DNA of 64,000 bases. Source: Diphasiastrum complanatum. Taxonomy: Eukaryota; Streptophyta; Lycopodiopsida; Lycopodiales; Lycopodiaceae. The notes under the pieces are model-generated. The model worked only from the letters and a program-made list of their open reading frames with translations, did not search any database and had not been told where the DNA came from. Location of the stretch: assembly GCA_029204225.1 (NCBI GenBank), contig CM055098.1, positions 23,377,367 to 23,441,366 of the forward strand. Direction: 5' to 3'. Both the position numbers and the translations under genes were made by a program. Positions within the stretch are counted from its first letter, which is position 1. Each line of letters starts with the position of its first letter. Shown here one piece after another: positions 1-11,340 of this stretch.

Positions 1-334
1 CGACAAATGCCAATGCTTTGAGTTTGTGGAGGGTCCTCTAGGCAGCGAAAACAACATTCTTAAAATCTTTTCATCAATTGCTGCCAATGACATCAGCTTT
101 GACACAATTGTTTTTGTAAAAGCTTACAAAGACCTCCAACTTCCAAATGGTGAAAAGCACAATGGCTGCTTCCGAGTGGGTGATGTGAGCTGGAGCTTCA
201 AAGGAAACCAAATTGATGTGTATGTTGAAAGGAAAAAGTACTATGAGTTTATTGACAATAGTTTAAATCACCTTGCAGAGGTCGAGGTGCATATCGGAGC
301 CACTTGTGAAGTCAAGACCTACAAAAGTATTTGA
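1..334 (+). CDS. 3D-domain secreted protein, 3' part
   Basis: The window opens inside this gene; the visible reading frame ends at TGA 332-334. It is the same gene as the complete copies at 17636 and 41166 and carries the C-terminal half of the protein, including the region with the three family aspartates (motifs AAND, VGD and QID). The 5' half and promoter lie outside the window. Annotated as a partial gene only because of the window edge; no break is seen in the visible part. Function is discussed at 17636-18265. Confidence 0.8.
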   Translation, partial: DKCQCFEFVEGPLGSENNILKIFSSIAANDISFDTIVFVKAYKDLQLPNGEKHNGCFRVGDVSWSFKGNQIDVYVERKKYYEFIDNSLNHLAEVEVHIGATCEVKTYKSI

Positions 335-1287
335 GCTACTAGCTCGGTTTAAAGATGTTGCTCATTTCATTTCTCTCTCAAGTGAGGATGACTCAATATC
401 TACTAGAGTGCTATATGTGGCACCTCATGCATGGTAGGTATGTATGAAAGGAGAAAAAAATGGTCATGATATGTTTGCAAAATAATAATCAAGTATGACA
501 TAAATCAGTAAGTTTATTATTATAAAAATATGTGAGGACAAGCCTCATAATGAATTTCAAGTTGTAGAAGGTTTTCAACACCACAAGGTCATGATGATCT
601 TGATGGTTGCATTGGGCTCAATGCATGGTGAAGTGGTTGCTATTGTATATATTGCTATTAGACTTTGACATCTTTTTTGTTTTGTGGATATTCATCTTTT
701 ATTTTTCTCATTACATTTATGTACACATTTAAATACTAAATCATTGCAATGATTACTCTTGTTGCAACAAAAAGTGTCATCAACCTTGAATTTTTCTCTT
801 CCAACACAATGTCCAAGATAGTATTTTTGTTTATTCAACGACTTGTAAGTCACTTTATGAAAGATTTTTTTTTTTTGTTCGCAAGGATCCCAATCATAAT
901 CATCAAAAGAAGGCAATGTTTATAGTTAATTTGCAATATTTTTTATACTACAATTTAAAGCTATAAAAGCAAATTCAATTATGGGTTCAAATGTGGAGTT
1001 ATAGACTTGAGCATTGCTTGACATGTTTAGAATGCAAAATCTTTGGAAACGAGTCGAAATCCTAAAACAGAGTAACCATTTAGTTGTTTTGTAATTTTCT
1101 TTTCTGAAAAACATGCTTTTTCAAGTACAAATTCTCATGGTAATAATTCATACAAATGGGAACTATTTGGCATGTTCTCTAGAGTCCACTAAAATTCATT
1201 GTATTTCAGTATGTTTTACATCGGCTCATAATGCAAAGGCACAACTTTCTCATAATGAAAAGATGTTGTGTTTCGTTTTTTTTTCTT
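335..1287. other. 3' flank of 3D gene, no gene seen
   Basis: AT-rich sequence between the 3D gene and the LINE remnant. It should hold the gene's 3' UTR and polyadenylation region, but no signal stands out clearly. Short open frames on the minus strand (692-916, 926-1114) are also present in the inverted copy, where they carry several amino-acid changes in a few dozen residues; I do not regard them as genes. Equivalent stretches are 18266-19219 and 41796-42749. Confidence 0.6.
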
Positions 1288-2055
<768 letters not shown>

Positions 2056-2588
2056 TGCGTAAATACACTAAGAAAATAAATTTGACTCAAATACAATGAT
2101 ATTGCATTAAACAAAATGGCTAAGATCTCAAAACAGTGCCTAGATCACATATAGATGAGATTGGTAAGCATTCAACTGTGATTTTGGATCAAACAAGCAA
2201 TCTCTTGACCAAACCAAATGTGTCCACCCAGGTCTAGGTGCCCTACCTAACCCTCTTCAAAAGCTTATAACTTTTGATTGGCTCAACCAAATGGAATGAA
2301 ACTGATTGCATCAGAAACTAGACAAAAATAGCTTCAAAACAAGCTATCTAGCAAGATTTTTGGATCAAACATGAAAGAGAACTCCCAAACTAAAATTGGA
2401 TGTTCCTCACACGTGTCTGAGCACCTGATTCCGTACAGTACCAGGTCAGACCCAATCAATGTCCTTTTGATCTCTTTTGATCCAAAATTGAACAAGATAG
2501 CTAGGAAAATGGGCCTTGACAATTTCTAGCTCAAGATTGATGAATAGTTTTCACTCAAATGGATCAAAATGCATGGTAACCTTAGGTA
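2056..2588 (-). mobile_element. Copia element A leader, leftward, unit 1
   Basis: Read on the minus strand this stretch follows the primer-binding site and matches, with many differences, the leader of element B (10594 to about 11110). Shared landmarks are the GCCTACCTAA start, the GTACGGAAT block, the G-box-like CACGTGTG and the CTCATCTATATGTGAT block. It ends at the LINE remnant, so the rest of the internal domain to its left is lost. Equivalents: 19994-20526 and 43517-44049. Confidence 0.75.
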
Positions 2589-2601
2589 GGCTCTGATACC
2601 A
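2589..2601 (-). other. Copia A primer-binding site (tRNA-iMet type), unit 1
   Basis: The minus strand reads TGGTATCAGAGCC immediately after an LTR ending in CA. This is the usual primer-binding site of plant copia elements, complementary to the 3' end of initiator Met tRNA. Equivalents are 20527-20539 and 44050-44062. Confidence 0.9.
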
Positions 2602-3286
2602 TGTTGATTTTCACACGTGTGGATTGTCCACTACATGTACTTGTGATCTCCTAAGGTGTGTAGATGCACCAAGATCAAGAGTAGATTGAGATTCAAGATC
2701 TATCTTTGATTCTATGGCAAAAACACACTACTACATGCATTCAATCACTTCCAACTCTCACTCACACGTGTGGGAAGTGTTCCAAAAGTATTCTAAGTAA
2801 AAACAAGCTGCTCTCCTCGAATAGAGAGAGAAAAATCATCATGAGCTCTCGGGTAGAGAGAGAAAGACCATCATGAGCTCTCGGGTAGAGAGAGAAAGTT
2901 GGAAATTCAATGACACTCAAAATCCACTCAATCTCAAAATCAATTAGATCCAAAAGAAGGAGTACAATGATACTAATAGATTCATGAGCTACCACTATGC
3001 TTAACTATGATTGGATCACACTTTGCCACCTCTTAATCCTATTGGACCATTGATCCATGCACCTCTAAATTCTATTGGACTATATTCAAGCACACCTCAA
3101 TTTTCTATTGGACCTCACAAGGTTCCATCTCTTAATCTTATTGGACCTCTTAAGCTTCATCAAACAAAAGCATGACACTTGTCTACACTCTAATTGGCAC
3201 AAGTTTGGCTCTATTTTGGCTCAATAGTGGCATTACAAGTGGAAATGGATAATTTGCCATCTATGCCAAATTTGACCCTATCAACA
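2602..3286 (-). mobile_element. Copia element A LTR, leftward, unit 1
   Basis: A 685-base LTR with matching ends TGTTGAT and ATCAACA, bordering the primer-binding site on one side. On the other side the minus strand has a purine-rich AGGTGTAGGA that could be a polypurine tract. A second PPT-like GAGGAGGAG followed by TGTGAG lies at 3453-3462, so the LTR might instead extend to 3453 or abut a fragment of another LTR. It contains several CACACGTGTG-like palindromes and two near-identical blocks with GAGCTCTCGGGTAGAGAGAG around 2825-2900. Confidence 0.65.
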
Positions 3287-3579
3287 TCCTACACCTAAAT
3301 GCTTGACTATGAAATTCTATGAGACCCCTATATCAAACATTTTGATTTACTCTACAATTCTCCACACGTGGGAACATCCTCCACACATGTGAGATTCACT
3401 TACAAACTTCTATCATAAAAAATACCAAGCTAGATTTTTGCCAACTTCTCACACTCCTCCTCAAAAAATAGCTTGGAAAGGTACTAGATCACTTGAGAAG
3501 TTTGTAAATCTTTTTGAGTGGATCCTTTGGTATGCATAAGAAGTGAAGATCAGCCAAGGGATCCATCATAGCAGCACCC

Positions 3580-4737
3580 TCACCATATCCATGATAAGAT
3601 CTCTTTGGTAGAGATCTCTTGCCAATGCCTTTGAAGAGTGCTCCACCAATATGCCACTATTATCATGGGCTTCCTCCATGCTTGATGATGATCTTTGCCT
3701 TGAAATTTCCACTTGCATGATGGATGCACCATAAATAGAGAAATCTGAGGCTTCCAAGCCTCATACGGATCATGGAGATCAAGATCATAAGATGTGAAAC
3801 AACGATGATTATCAAGATTATGCTTTCTAGCTTGACTAGTCCACATACAATGAACTATATTCATGATGGATCTAATCTTGATATCAAAGACTATCTTGAT
3901 CTTTTTTAGGCTAGTTACTCTCTCAAGGATGTAAGTGTCCACTTTGGATGCTTCACTTAATCTCAAGAGGAGTTTACAATTTGCCTCAAAACATGTGAAA
4001 ACATGATTTTCAAAAAAGTGAGTACCAAGCTCAATCTTGTTCTTACTAGAATCAAGAGCATACTTTTGACAATACAATATCTTTCTTTCAAAAAGTATTG
4101 GAAACACATCTAAGTCAATAATAACAAGAAACATGTCCATACCATAAGCATCATACAAAACTAGTATAGCTTTTCTTGAACTTTGAGATCCAAAAAATTC
4201 AATGAAGCAAGATAGCATTTCAAGCAAAGGAAGAGAAGCATATATGAATGTGTTGTAGTAGATACAAAATGAAAGATGCCCCTCTTTGCCATGTAAGGTG
4301 AGCCATAAAGACTCGGCCATGCATCTTGAAGATCTTCTTGAAATCATATGAAGAAGAAACTCCTCCTCACACATTGGCCCCATCATAACTTGAACACCTT
4401 CAAAAAGGATAACTTGTGATGCTTCTTGAGAAGCCTTGATCTCGGCCACTTCCAAGATTGAATCTTCATGCAATATGACATCTCTATTCACCATCACATT
4501 TAAAATAGAGAGTGTAAAGACACTAAAGGCCTCCTTGATGGATGAGTATCCAATCATGATCCATGAGCTTGGATCATCCTTCCTCCTTGTTTCCAAGGGA
4601 ATATATGCAAAGCAAGCACTACCAAGTTCACTAAGGTGATCAACCTTAGGCTTCATCTTGAATAAAACTTCATATGGTGCTATTCCTTCAAGAGCTCCAA
4701 TACTCCTCAAAGCTTTTGTAGCATGTGTGTTATGCAT
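3580..4737 (-). pseudogene. Copia integrase C-terminal remnant in a 385-residue open frame, unit 1
   Basis: The first ~90 residues match the end of copia integrase: APYEVLFKMKPKVDHLSELG, IPLETRRKDDP, IGYSS and NRDVI correspond to the segment before the reverse transcriptase, and resemble element B. The remaining ~290 residues are open but I recognise no domain; they may be decayed pol or unrelated filler. The upstream integrase core and all of the reverse transcriptase are absent. The frame is cut at its N terminus where the GC-richer block begins. Long openness in decayed DNA may be chance, as the unit 3 copy carries a stop. Confidence 0.6.
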
Positions 4738-6697
4738 GAGATTGTGGTCACATTTCCACTTCAGATGTCCAGCCTACTATGAGATTTGGGGGAGGTACTA
4801 CTGCTTGTTCAAGGAGCACCCAGTCACACTTTCTACCCTGATATCCTATGAGGACCCTAGATGTGTTGTATTGATGATCCAGCAGCATGGCACTCGTCTT
4901 GATACGGTAACTGAGGGGCTTGGCCTATCGCTATAAAGTTATCTTCATGTTTGGGAAGACTAAACTATGTTTTAAACTGCTATTTATGTTGTTGAGTAGT
5001 ATAACTTCTTTTGGATATGGATAACAACTAACGCTCAGCTACTGTCAGATCAGGAGAGTCTATATACTCCCGCTGGTACGCTTGTAGTGCCCAGTGGAAA
5101 TCCATTGAAATTTTTCAACTGTAAGGTTGGTGAATGATTGGCCAGTTTGGCATATGGATAGTAATTCTGTCCATGGCCAATCCCAAATCCTTCCACTCAT
5201 GCATGACATTGGTACATAATATGGATCTATGCGCAATTGGCGAGGGCTGGCCACATAACTTTTGATAGATCCTGGAGTTTTCTCAAAAATTGTAACTCTT
5301 CAAGCTGGCTACTCTCTCAATGTGGGTATTTTATCCAATTCCTTGTCGACCTCTATTCCAAAGGGCTTAAACTTGATAACCCAACCACCACGCGAGGACT
5401 CATGAGGATGTTGCGCTAAAAGGATCTGGATCTGGTCTTCGACACTGATTGGTCTTCTGAACAATGGTGTGGTCCTTGATGAAGATGGACCTGGTTTCAC
5501 TGCCTGTGAAACTGGCTGTTGTTCTTCAACTTCAGGGACTCCACCCTGGTCCATGCCCGAATCAAACCCTGTATCCATAGGTGCATCAACTTGGTGCGAA
5601 GGGGAGAATTGCGGCATGACCGGAACTGAAATTTGAGGCCCAGCTTCCAGCACCTGAGTGGCAGCCTTTTCATATGCGTTGATGGTTGCTTTAGCCTTTG
5701 CCAACTCAGTTGAAGCTGTACCTTTGAATCTGTCAAAGCGGCCTTGGAATCCTTGCAACACCACTTTATAGGTTTCAACCTTTTTAAACAAATACACGAT
5801 CTCTGTCGGAGTTACTGGATGATCAGACATTTGTGTAAATATGCATCACGCTCAAGGGTGGTCGCAACCAATTCACTTTGGAGATGTGTGCGATCTTGTT
5901 CAACCATCTACAGTTGACCCTGGAGTAGTTGCACTTGTTGCTTTGCATCCTGCAGTGACCTTGTCCACTTGATCTTGGGCGGATGTGAGCACATTCTGCA
6001 GTGAGCTGAGATACTCTTCTAGGCAATCAGCCAATTGTTGTGCCGTGTTTTTCTCATCTTCAGATTTAGCTTCATGTTGCTTGGCAATCTTCAACTCTTT
6101 GTCCAGCTGAAAGACTTTTTGGCTGATAAGAATATTCTAAGATCCCATATCTGAGATGCGCTACTCCATTTCCTTTTTCTTATCCAGCATAGACTAGATC
6201 ACTTGCATAAGGCTTGAGACCAAACTGAGAGCATCACCAGAATCTATTGTTGTGGAGGTGGTAGCAACAGAAGGACCTGGTGGTAATGTCCCTAGTTGTG
6301 TGGAGCAGGTGCCTGTAACTCTTCTTCTTCAAAGAGGTCTTCTTCTTCATAGCCCTCAGGCATTGTGGCATCAAACTGCTTTGGTGATTTGACAGCTTGC
6401 CCAACCTAAAGTGTGGATGGTGTGGCTTCAACTTGAGGTTGTTGGTTAATCTGTAAAGAGTCGTCAAAACCAGTAGGAGTATCATGGAACTATTCGAATC
6501 CTCTTCCAAGGGATTGGAGTTCAAAGGGCGTAGGGCTCTGGGGCATGACAAAAACTTTTGAGGCCCCAAGGGGGTCGAAATCATCGAACATGTCCATGAG
6601 ATATTGGGTGTTTGGGAAAAAAGCTTATGTGTGTGGGGGTGAGGCGGCCTGGGCAATTGTGATGGGAATGGTAGCAAAAGCAAACTTGATCAAACAT
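4738..6697 (-). other. Unrecognised GC-richer block with coiled-coil-like coding remnants, unit 1
   Basis: Base composition is visibly richer in G and C than the neighbouring copia DNA, and the block starts abruptly at the truncated integrase frame. On the minus strand there is a 173-residue frame (5309-5830). It has a heptad-like N-terminal half (EIVYLFKKVETYKVV onwards), an acidic Pro/Gln-rich middle and a charged C terminus. Another heptad-like frame precedes it (5900-6094, rich in Lys, Glu and Gln). Stops and frame changes separate them, so this looks like a decayed gene or the gag-like part of an unrecognised element. I assign no function. Neighbouring plus-strand frames appear to be shadows. 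Confidence 0.4.
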
Positions 6698-7508
6698 TGT
6701 AAATATCATAATGACTTGTACCTATTATGATTACACATGTGTGTAGCCTGTTCCCATGTGTGAAATAAATGTACTTTTCATATAGTACAATCATATAGCT
6801 TGTACATATAGTTTAAATCAAGTTTTAGTGGCTAAAAAGGCCTAAAATCAAGTTTTTTAGTCATATGCCACATGGCATCAATCTAGAGATTGCATGAAGC
6901 CACATCATGAATAAGGTGTCAAATCCCATGTGTAGAGGTCTGCTCACATGTGTGAAATAGTCTGAGGAACTCAAATTTGCACTTCTAGAAGAGTTTTCAC
7001 TAGTTCTCTGTATAGTAGAAAAATGGACCAAAAGTGCTCAAAAGAGAAGGTTTTGTCCAAGTGTCAGTTTTGCATGATGAATCATCATATGACAAAGCAC
7101 CCTCACACATGTGGGATCAGAGGGATGATCGGTACCACGAGCTCCCATTTTTTGTATCTATAGAGCCATATTTGGCCATAATCATCAAGCAACACCAATT
7201 TTGGTTTTGGAGGCAATTTTTTGTCAATCTCTCCATTTGTCTTCATTTGTTTTGGATGTTTTGAGTTTCTATTATATTGTACTTTGATTTCAGGCTGGAT
7301 TCCGTACTCTGACATTTTTTCACACGTTGAAACCAGCAAGTACAATTCCCTTTCATTTATGATTGTTCTTGTTAGATTTTCTCATCTAAATTTGATCTAG
7401 ATTGATCTAAATCTTGTGTAGATTGGTAGATCAATTGTCTCTAACATCCAGTCATTCTTGTGGATCATTTTAGGATCCATTCTTGGTCCAATTTTTTAGA
7501 TTTCTACA
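6698..7508 (+). mobile_element. Putative 5' LTR of copia element D, unit 1
   Basis: The right end is firm: it finishes in TTCTACA directly before a primer-binding site. The left end is a guess at TGTAAATATC (6698), which roughly mirrors the right end TGTAGAAATC read backwards. The stretch holds several CACATGTG and CACACG motifs like other LTRs here. No matching 3' LTR was found. Equivalents: 24636-25446 and 48159-48969. Confidence 0.4.
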
Positions 7509-7521
7509 TGGTATCAGAGCC
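7509..7521 (+). other. Copia D primer-binding site, unit 1
   Basis: TGGTATCAGAGCC follows a CA dinucleotide, the standard plant copia arrangement. Equivalents at 25447-25459 and 48970-48982. Confidence 0.9.
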
Positions 7522-9303
7522 AAGTACAAGAGGATTTATGAAGATTTGATGGAGTTGATCCAAAACTAAGCCCAAATTAGCAAGTTTTTGGAAACTAGCT
7601 AATTTTGATGTGGCGAGTTGGATTGGATAGGTATACTCAAAATTTATGCATCAAACTTGGTTGTGGGCTGTAGGGGTACTCTTCACACACCTGAGGATGT
7701 AAAATACCAGTTTTTGAGCCTTATGTTACAATTTGATACTCATACAACCAAATTAGCAAGTTTGTGGAAAATAGCTAATCTGAGGTAAAGAGTTTGAATG
7801 GATTGATAGATTCAATATTTTTGTACCAAACTGGTTGTAGGTTGTAGGTGTACTTTACACATGTGTGGGGCCGTACATATCCATTTTTGGTTGATAAAAT
7901 TCAAATTGACGCATAATTTGACTGATACACCCAAATTCAGTGATTCTTAATGCAAATTCAAGCATCTTCTATAGAGATTCTATTGCTATGATTTGTTCTT
8001 GGATTAGATCATCCAAATAATTAAATTGAAGCTTGATTCAAGTGCATTAAATGCGATTCTCTGATTTTTTGAGTGTATGTTGAAGTTGAGAGAGAAATTG
8101 CCAAAAATTATAGATTAAGGTTCTAGAAAAGAGATTGAGATCCAAGTCACATTGTTCAACCCTATTCAATATATTTGAGTGTTTGTGAGGCTTGAAAAGA
8201 GTCATTGAGATGTGTATGGCAAATGTGTAGAGAGAGATCCAATTTTCTAAGAGTTCCTTCCTTTGTAGAGGGCAAGATCTAGAAGCTCATTTTGTGTTGG
8301 TATTGGTGGAGAGTTTGTCTTCTCCTAGGTGATTAAATCTTTCTAAGTGGAATTAGCTCTTTGGAGCACAATATCTTAGTGAGAAGAATCACAACTTCTG
8401 ATTTTGAATTTCATTCCAACTCTTAAGAGGTAGAGTCATTGTTGGAATTTAATAGGGGTGAATGAATTCAATTTATTGAGCAAAACTTGACATAGTATGT
8501 ATGAAACTCAAATTAGTTCTATTAAACTTTCTTTGTGAGAGTGTGAGGGTCAAGTTGTGATCCCATTGGATGTATAGAACAAGGAGGAGTCCATATTTGA
8601 GTGATCATGCATGGTTGGGATCTTTGTGAATCTCTAGATGTCTAATTTTTAAGCTTGATGAAAACTTCTTGACATAGGTTGTTATCAAACTATTTCAAAT
8701 CCATTCCAAATCTCAAGAGTGAGATTATTTTGAAAGAGGGATTCCAAAAGGGGTGATTGGATCTTGATTTTATATGTCAAGTTTGAGTGTTTTAGTGTAG
8801 ATCCTATGTTTTGTGAAAATTGGTGGTATAGTCTGTTGTCAAATCAAATCAAATTCATTCTAAATCTCAAGAGTGAGATTATTTAAGTCAAGAGTGAGTC
8901 CAAAACAAGTGATTAAGTTTGATTTTAATGTGTTTGAAACAAAATCCATCTTTTGTACAAGAATCTCAAGTGTTGAGAGAATTAATTAAGTGAAAAGGAA
9001 AATCTAGGTGTCAAATCTTTTCATATCCATTTCAACTCTCAAAAGAAAGAGTCATTGGTATTTGTTGAGTCCAATAGGAGTTTGGATCTGATTTCTTTTG
9101 TGATTTGATTCAAATATTGTGTGCTTTTATCTTAGTGATCAAAGCAAAGTTTCCAAGTGACTAATCATTAGTGTGAAGATTGATTCTTAGGTTTGTGAGC
9201 TAGATCTTTGTAGGTCCTTCTAGATTATTGAATATGTTCAAATCTAGTCTCTTGAGAGTCACAAATCACATTTGTAGAATCATATCACAGGTCTTTATCC
9301 ACA
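7522..9303 (+). mobile_element. Long repetitive leader of copia element D, unit 1
   Basis: About 1.8 kb without a credible gene between the primer-binding site and the gag start at 9304. It contains at least four degenerate copies of a block starting CATTCCAA.TCTCAAGAG (about 8411, 8701, 8853 and 9026), spaced 290, 152 and 173 bases. Near 7522-7890 two related stretches share AAATTAGCAAGTTT.TGGAAA. Equivalents: 25460-27241 and 48983-50764. Confidence 0.6.
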
Positions 9304-9971
9304 TGGCATCAATAGGTGGCATCCTATTGAAGGCAAGTAAGGATCTTAAGTGCAACCTTTGTGGCAAGGGAGGATATTTTTCCTCAAGATACTACAAAAA
9401 GAAGACCAATCCTTCCAAGGAGGACCAAAGCAAGGGGGCCGAGGTGAAGAATGGAGCTTCAAATTCGAAATGCAAATACAAGAAGGACAAATACAAGAAA
9501 GTTGTTTCCTTTGTGGAAAGGTGAATGAGGCTTGGAGTCTCACAAGGCTTGCAAGATTTGTCTTCAAGAGTCCATCACAACACAAGTCAAACATTTTGAA
9601 AAAAATTATTTGGAAGTGCATTGTTTGGTTCAAGATGCAAAGATAGATGTCACTTTCATGAAAGTAACTTGGATTTATTTCATGTCCTTGAAACGTATTT
9701 TGCTTGGAACTTTAGATAAGTTCAAACTTATTGTTTTGATCCAAGAGAAATCAATCAAGAATAAGGAGGAGCAATCACAAGATGAAAATAGTTTTATGTA
9801 TGCTCTCATGTCAACTTATGAAGAACTATTCTGCTTTGAAGAGATTTTTGTATCTCAAAGGTGGATTAAGGCAATACTAGTTGAGTGTGATGCCTTAAAG
9901 TATAGCAAAGCATGTTTTCCTTGTAAATTTACATTGGAGATGAAGTCCAAAAAATGGAAATGTCTTCATAA
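9304..9971 (+). pseudogene. Copia D gag remnant with internal deletion, unit 1
   Basis: The frame starts like a copia gag (MASIGGILLKASKDL, compare MATNGGYMLESNDRL in element C) but jumps at once to a CCHC-like knuckle, CNLCGKGGYFSSRYYKKK. Most of gag is therefore deleted, and the final knuckle positions are altered. A Lys-rich stretch follows to a stop at 9524. A further open frame from 9532 runs up to and into the element B LTR (stop 10089) with no recognisable domain. Equivalents: 27242-27909 and 50765-51432. Confidence 0.55.
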
Positions 9972-10580
9972 TGTCAAAATATTGAAAAATCTATCTAATG
10001 TTGTGAGTATGGGTCCTAAAAATGCCAAAGATGAATTGATCTCTTTTGGCTTAGTAAAGACCCATCTTAGAATAAAATACTCAAGGTAGGTAGAAGTAGA
10101 AACTCGAGCTACCATAAGAATTGCCATTTGTACTTTACATACCACATTTAATGCATAAAAAGACTATGTGGCACAATTAGACATAGTGAGGTGGCTTGGA
10201 TAAGTCTAGATAGCTTGAGAGGTGGATCCACAACTCCAATTCAACTTCAAGTAGGAGAAGAGTCCATGGAACTATATATATGTGATGTACTCTCATTGAG
10301 AAGATGATGAAATTTGTGTGTAATGCAAATTTGGAGACAAGCTCTTTGTGCCCTCTCTCTCTCCACGAGTTTTGTACTTTGTATTTTCTCTCTCTAGCCA
10401 AGTAGAGGCATTTATGATGCTTTGCCTCATGTTTTGTTGAGAGATCTTGCTTGTAACACAATAATATTGCTTGTATGATCAGCTTTCCTATTGACAACCA
10501 ATGCTAGTCTGATCTTTATGGTGTTATTGTGGTTAGGAGATAAAAAATACGTGTAGGGTCCGACACGTGTGAATTTAGCA
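9972..10580 (+). mobile_element. Copia element B 5' LTR, unit 1
   Basis: A 609-base LTR from TGTCAAAATATTG to TTTAGCA, directly before the primer-binding site at 10581-10593. The first ~350 bases recur at 13744 as the 3' LTR with scattered differences. A TATA-like TATATATA lies near 10272. The end carries a CACGTGTG motif. Equivalents: 27910-28518 and 51433-52041. Confidence 0.85.
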
Positions 10581-10593
10581 TGGTATCAGAGCC
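10581..10593 (+). other. Copia B primer-binding site, unit 1
   Basis: TGGTATCAGAGCC directly after the LTR end CA. Equivalents at 28519-28531 and 52042-52054. Confidence 0.92.
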
Positions 10594-11117
10594 TACCTAA
10601 GTTTTACAAGCAAATCTAATCAAAAAGTTTGCAGATCTGATCAGATTTCAAACTAGAAATTGTCTAGATTCTACCTTCTAGCTAATTTGCAGGTTTCTTG
10701 TGATTCTGAGCTACAAACCATATTGAATGGGCCAGATCAGGTACCGTACGGAATTTCAGGTGCTGGCATGTGTGAAATCCGCCGATTTTTAGATTGGTGG
10801 TTCTCTCTCACCTCCAATCCATTTTTCAAGCAAATTAGCCCACTAGAAACCTAGAAATGTGTAGAATCTGATGCAATTTGAATTATGATAGTTGGATAAG
10901 CCAATTAGAAGTTATAAGCTTTGGAAGAGTCGTAGGTAGGGTGCCTAGACTTGTGGCAAATCGTGTGTACATGTCATTTATTGCTTGAATGATCACAAAA
11001 AATCATCCAGAAGCTACACAATCTCATCTATATGTGATTTAGACAAAACTTATAGGTTCTAGGCAAATTGTTTCATACAAATAGATTGTATTTGAGTCAA
11101 TTTGACATTTTTGGAAT

Positions 11118-11135
11118 ATTTCACACGTGTGAAAT
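11118..11135. promoter_or_regulatory. 18-base G-box palindrome in element B leader
   Basis: ATTTCACACGTGTGAAAT is a perfect palindrome centred on the plant G-box core CACGTG, the type of site bound by bHLH and bZIP factors. Related versions occur in the LTRs or leaders of elements A, C and D. Whether any factor binds is not known. Copies at 29056-29073 and 52579-52596. Confidence 0.55.
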
Positions 11136-11340
11136 TCAGAGAACCATAACTTTTGCCATACTTCATCTTTTTTGATGATTCAAATCTTGTTTTAGAGAGA
11201 TTGTCAAGCTAGTGAGATCTATCTCACAGTTTTTTTTTGCTAAGTCTTACATAGGATTTGGTTCTGTACCCTTGATTGGTTCCTATAGTGAGAAGAAAAT
11301 CAATTCTTTCATCCATCTTTTTTTATTCCCATCATTCTTT

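Noticed and set aside
692-1114. Two minus-strand frames behind the 3D gene, also seen in the inverted copy (62652-63110), possible Cys-rich small protein
   Set aside because: The shorter comparison shows about five replacements in the last 20 residues of one frame, with no start or promoter evidence; it looks unconstrained.
7368-7508. Very short LTR (141 bases) starting TGTTAGATTTTC before the element D primer site
   Set aside because: The ends do not mirror each other well and no second copy was found; the longer candidate from 6698 is only slightly better, so it is given low confidence.
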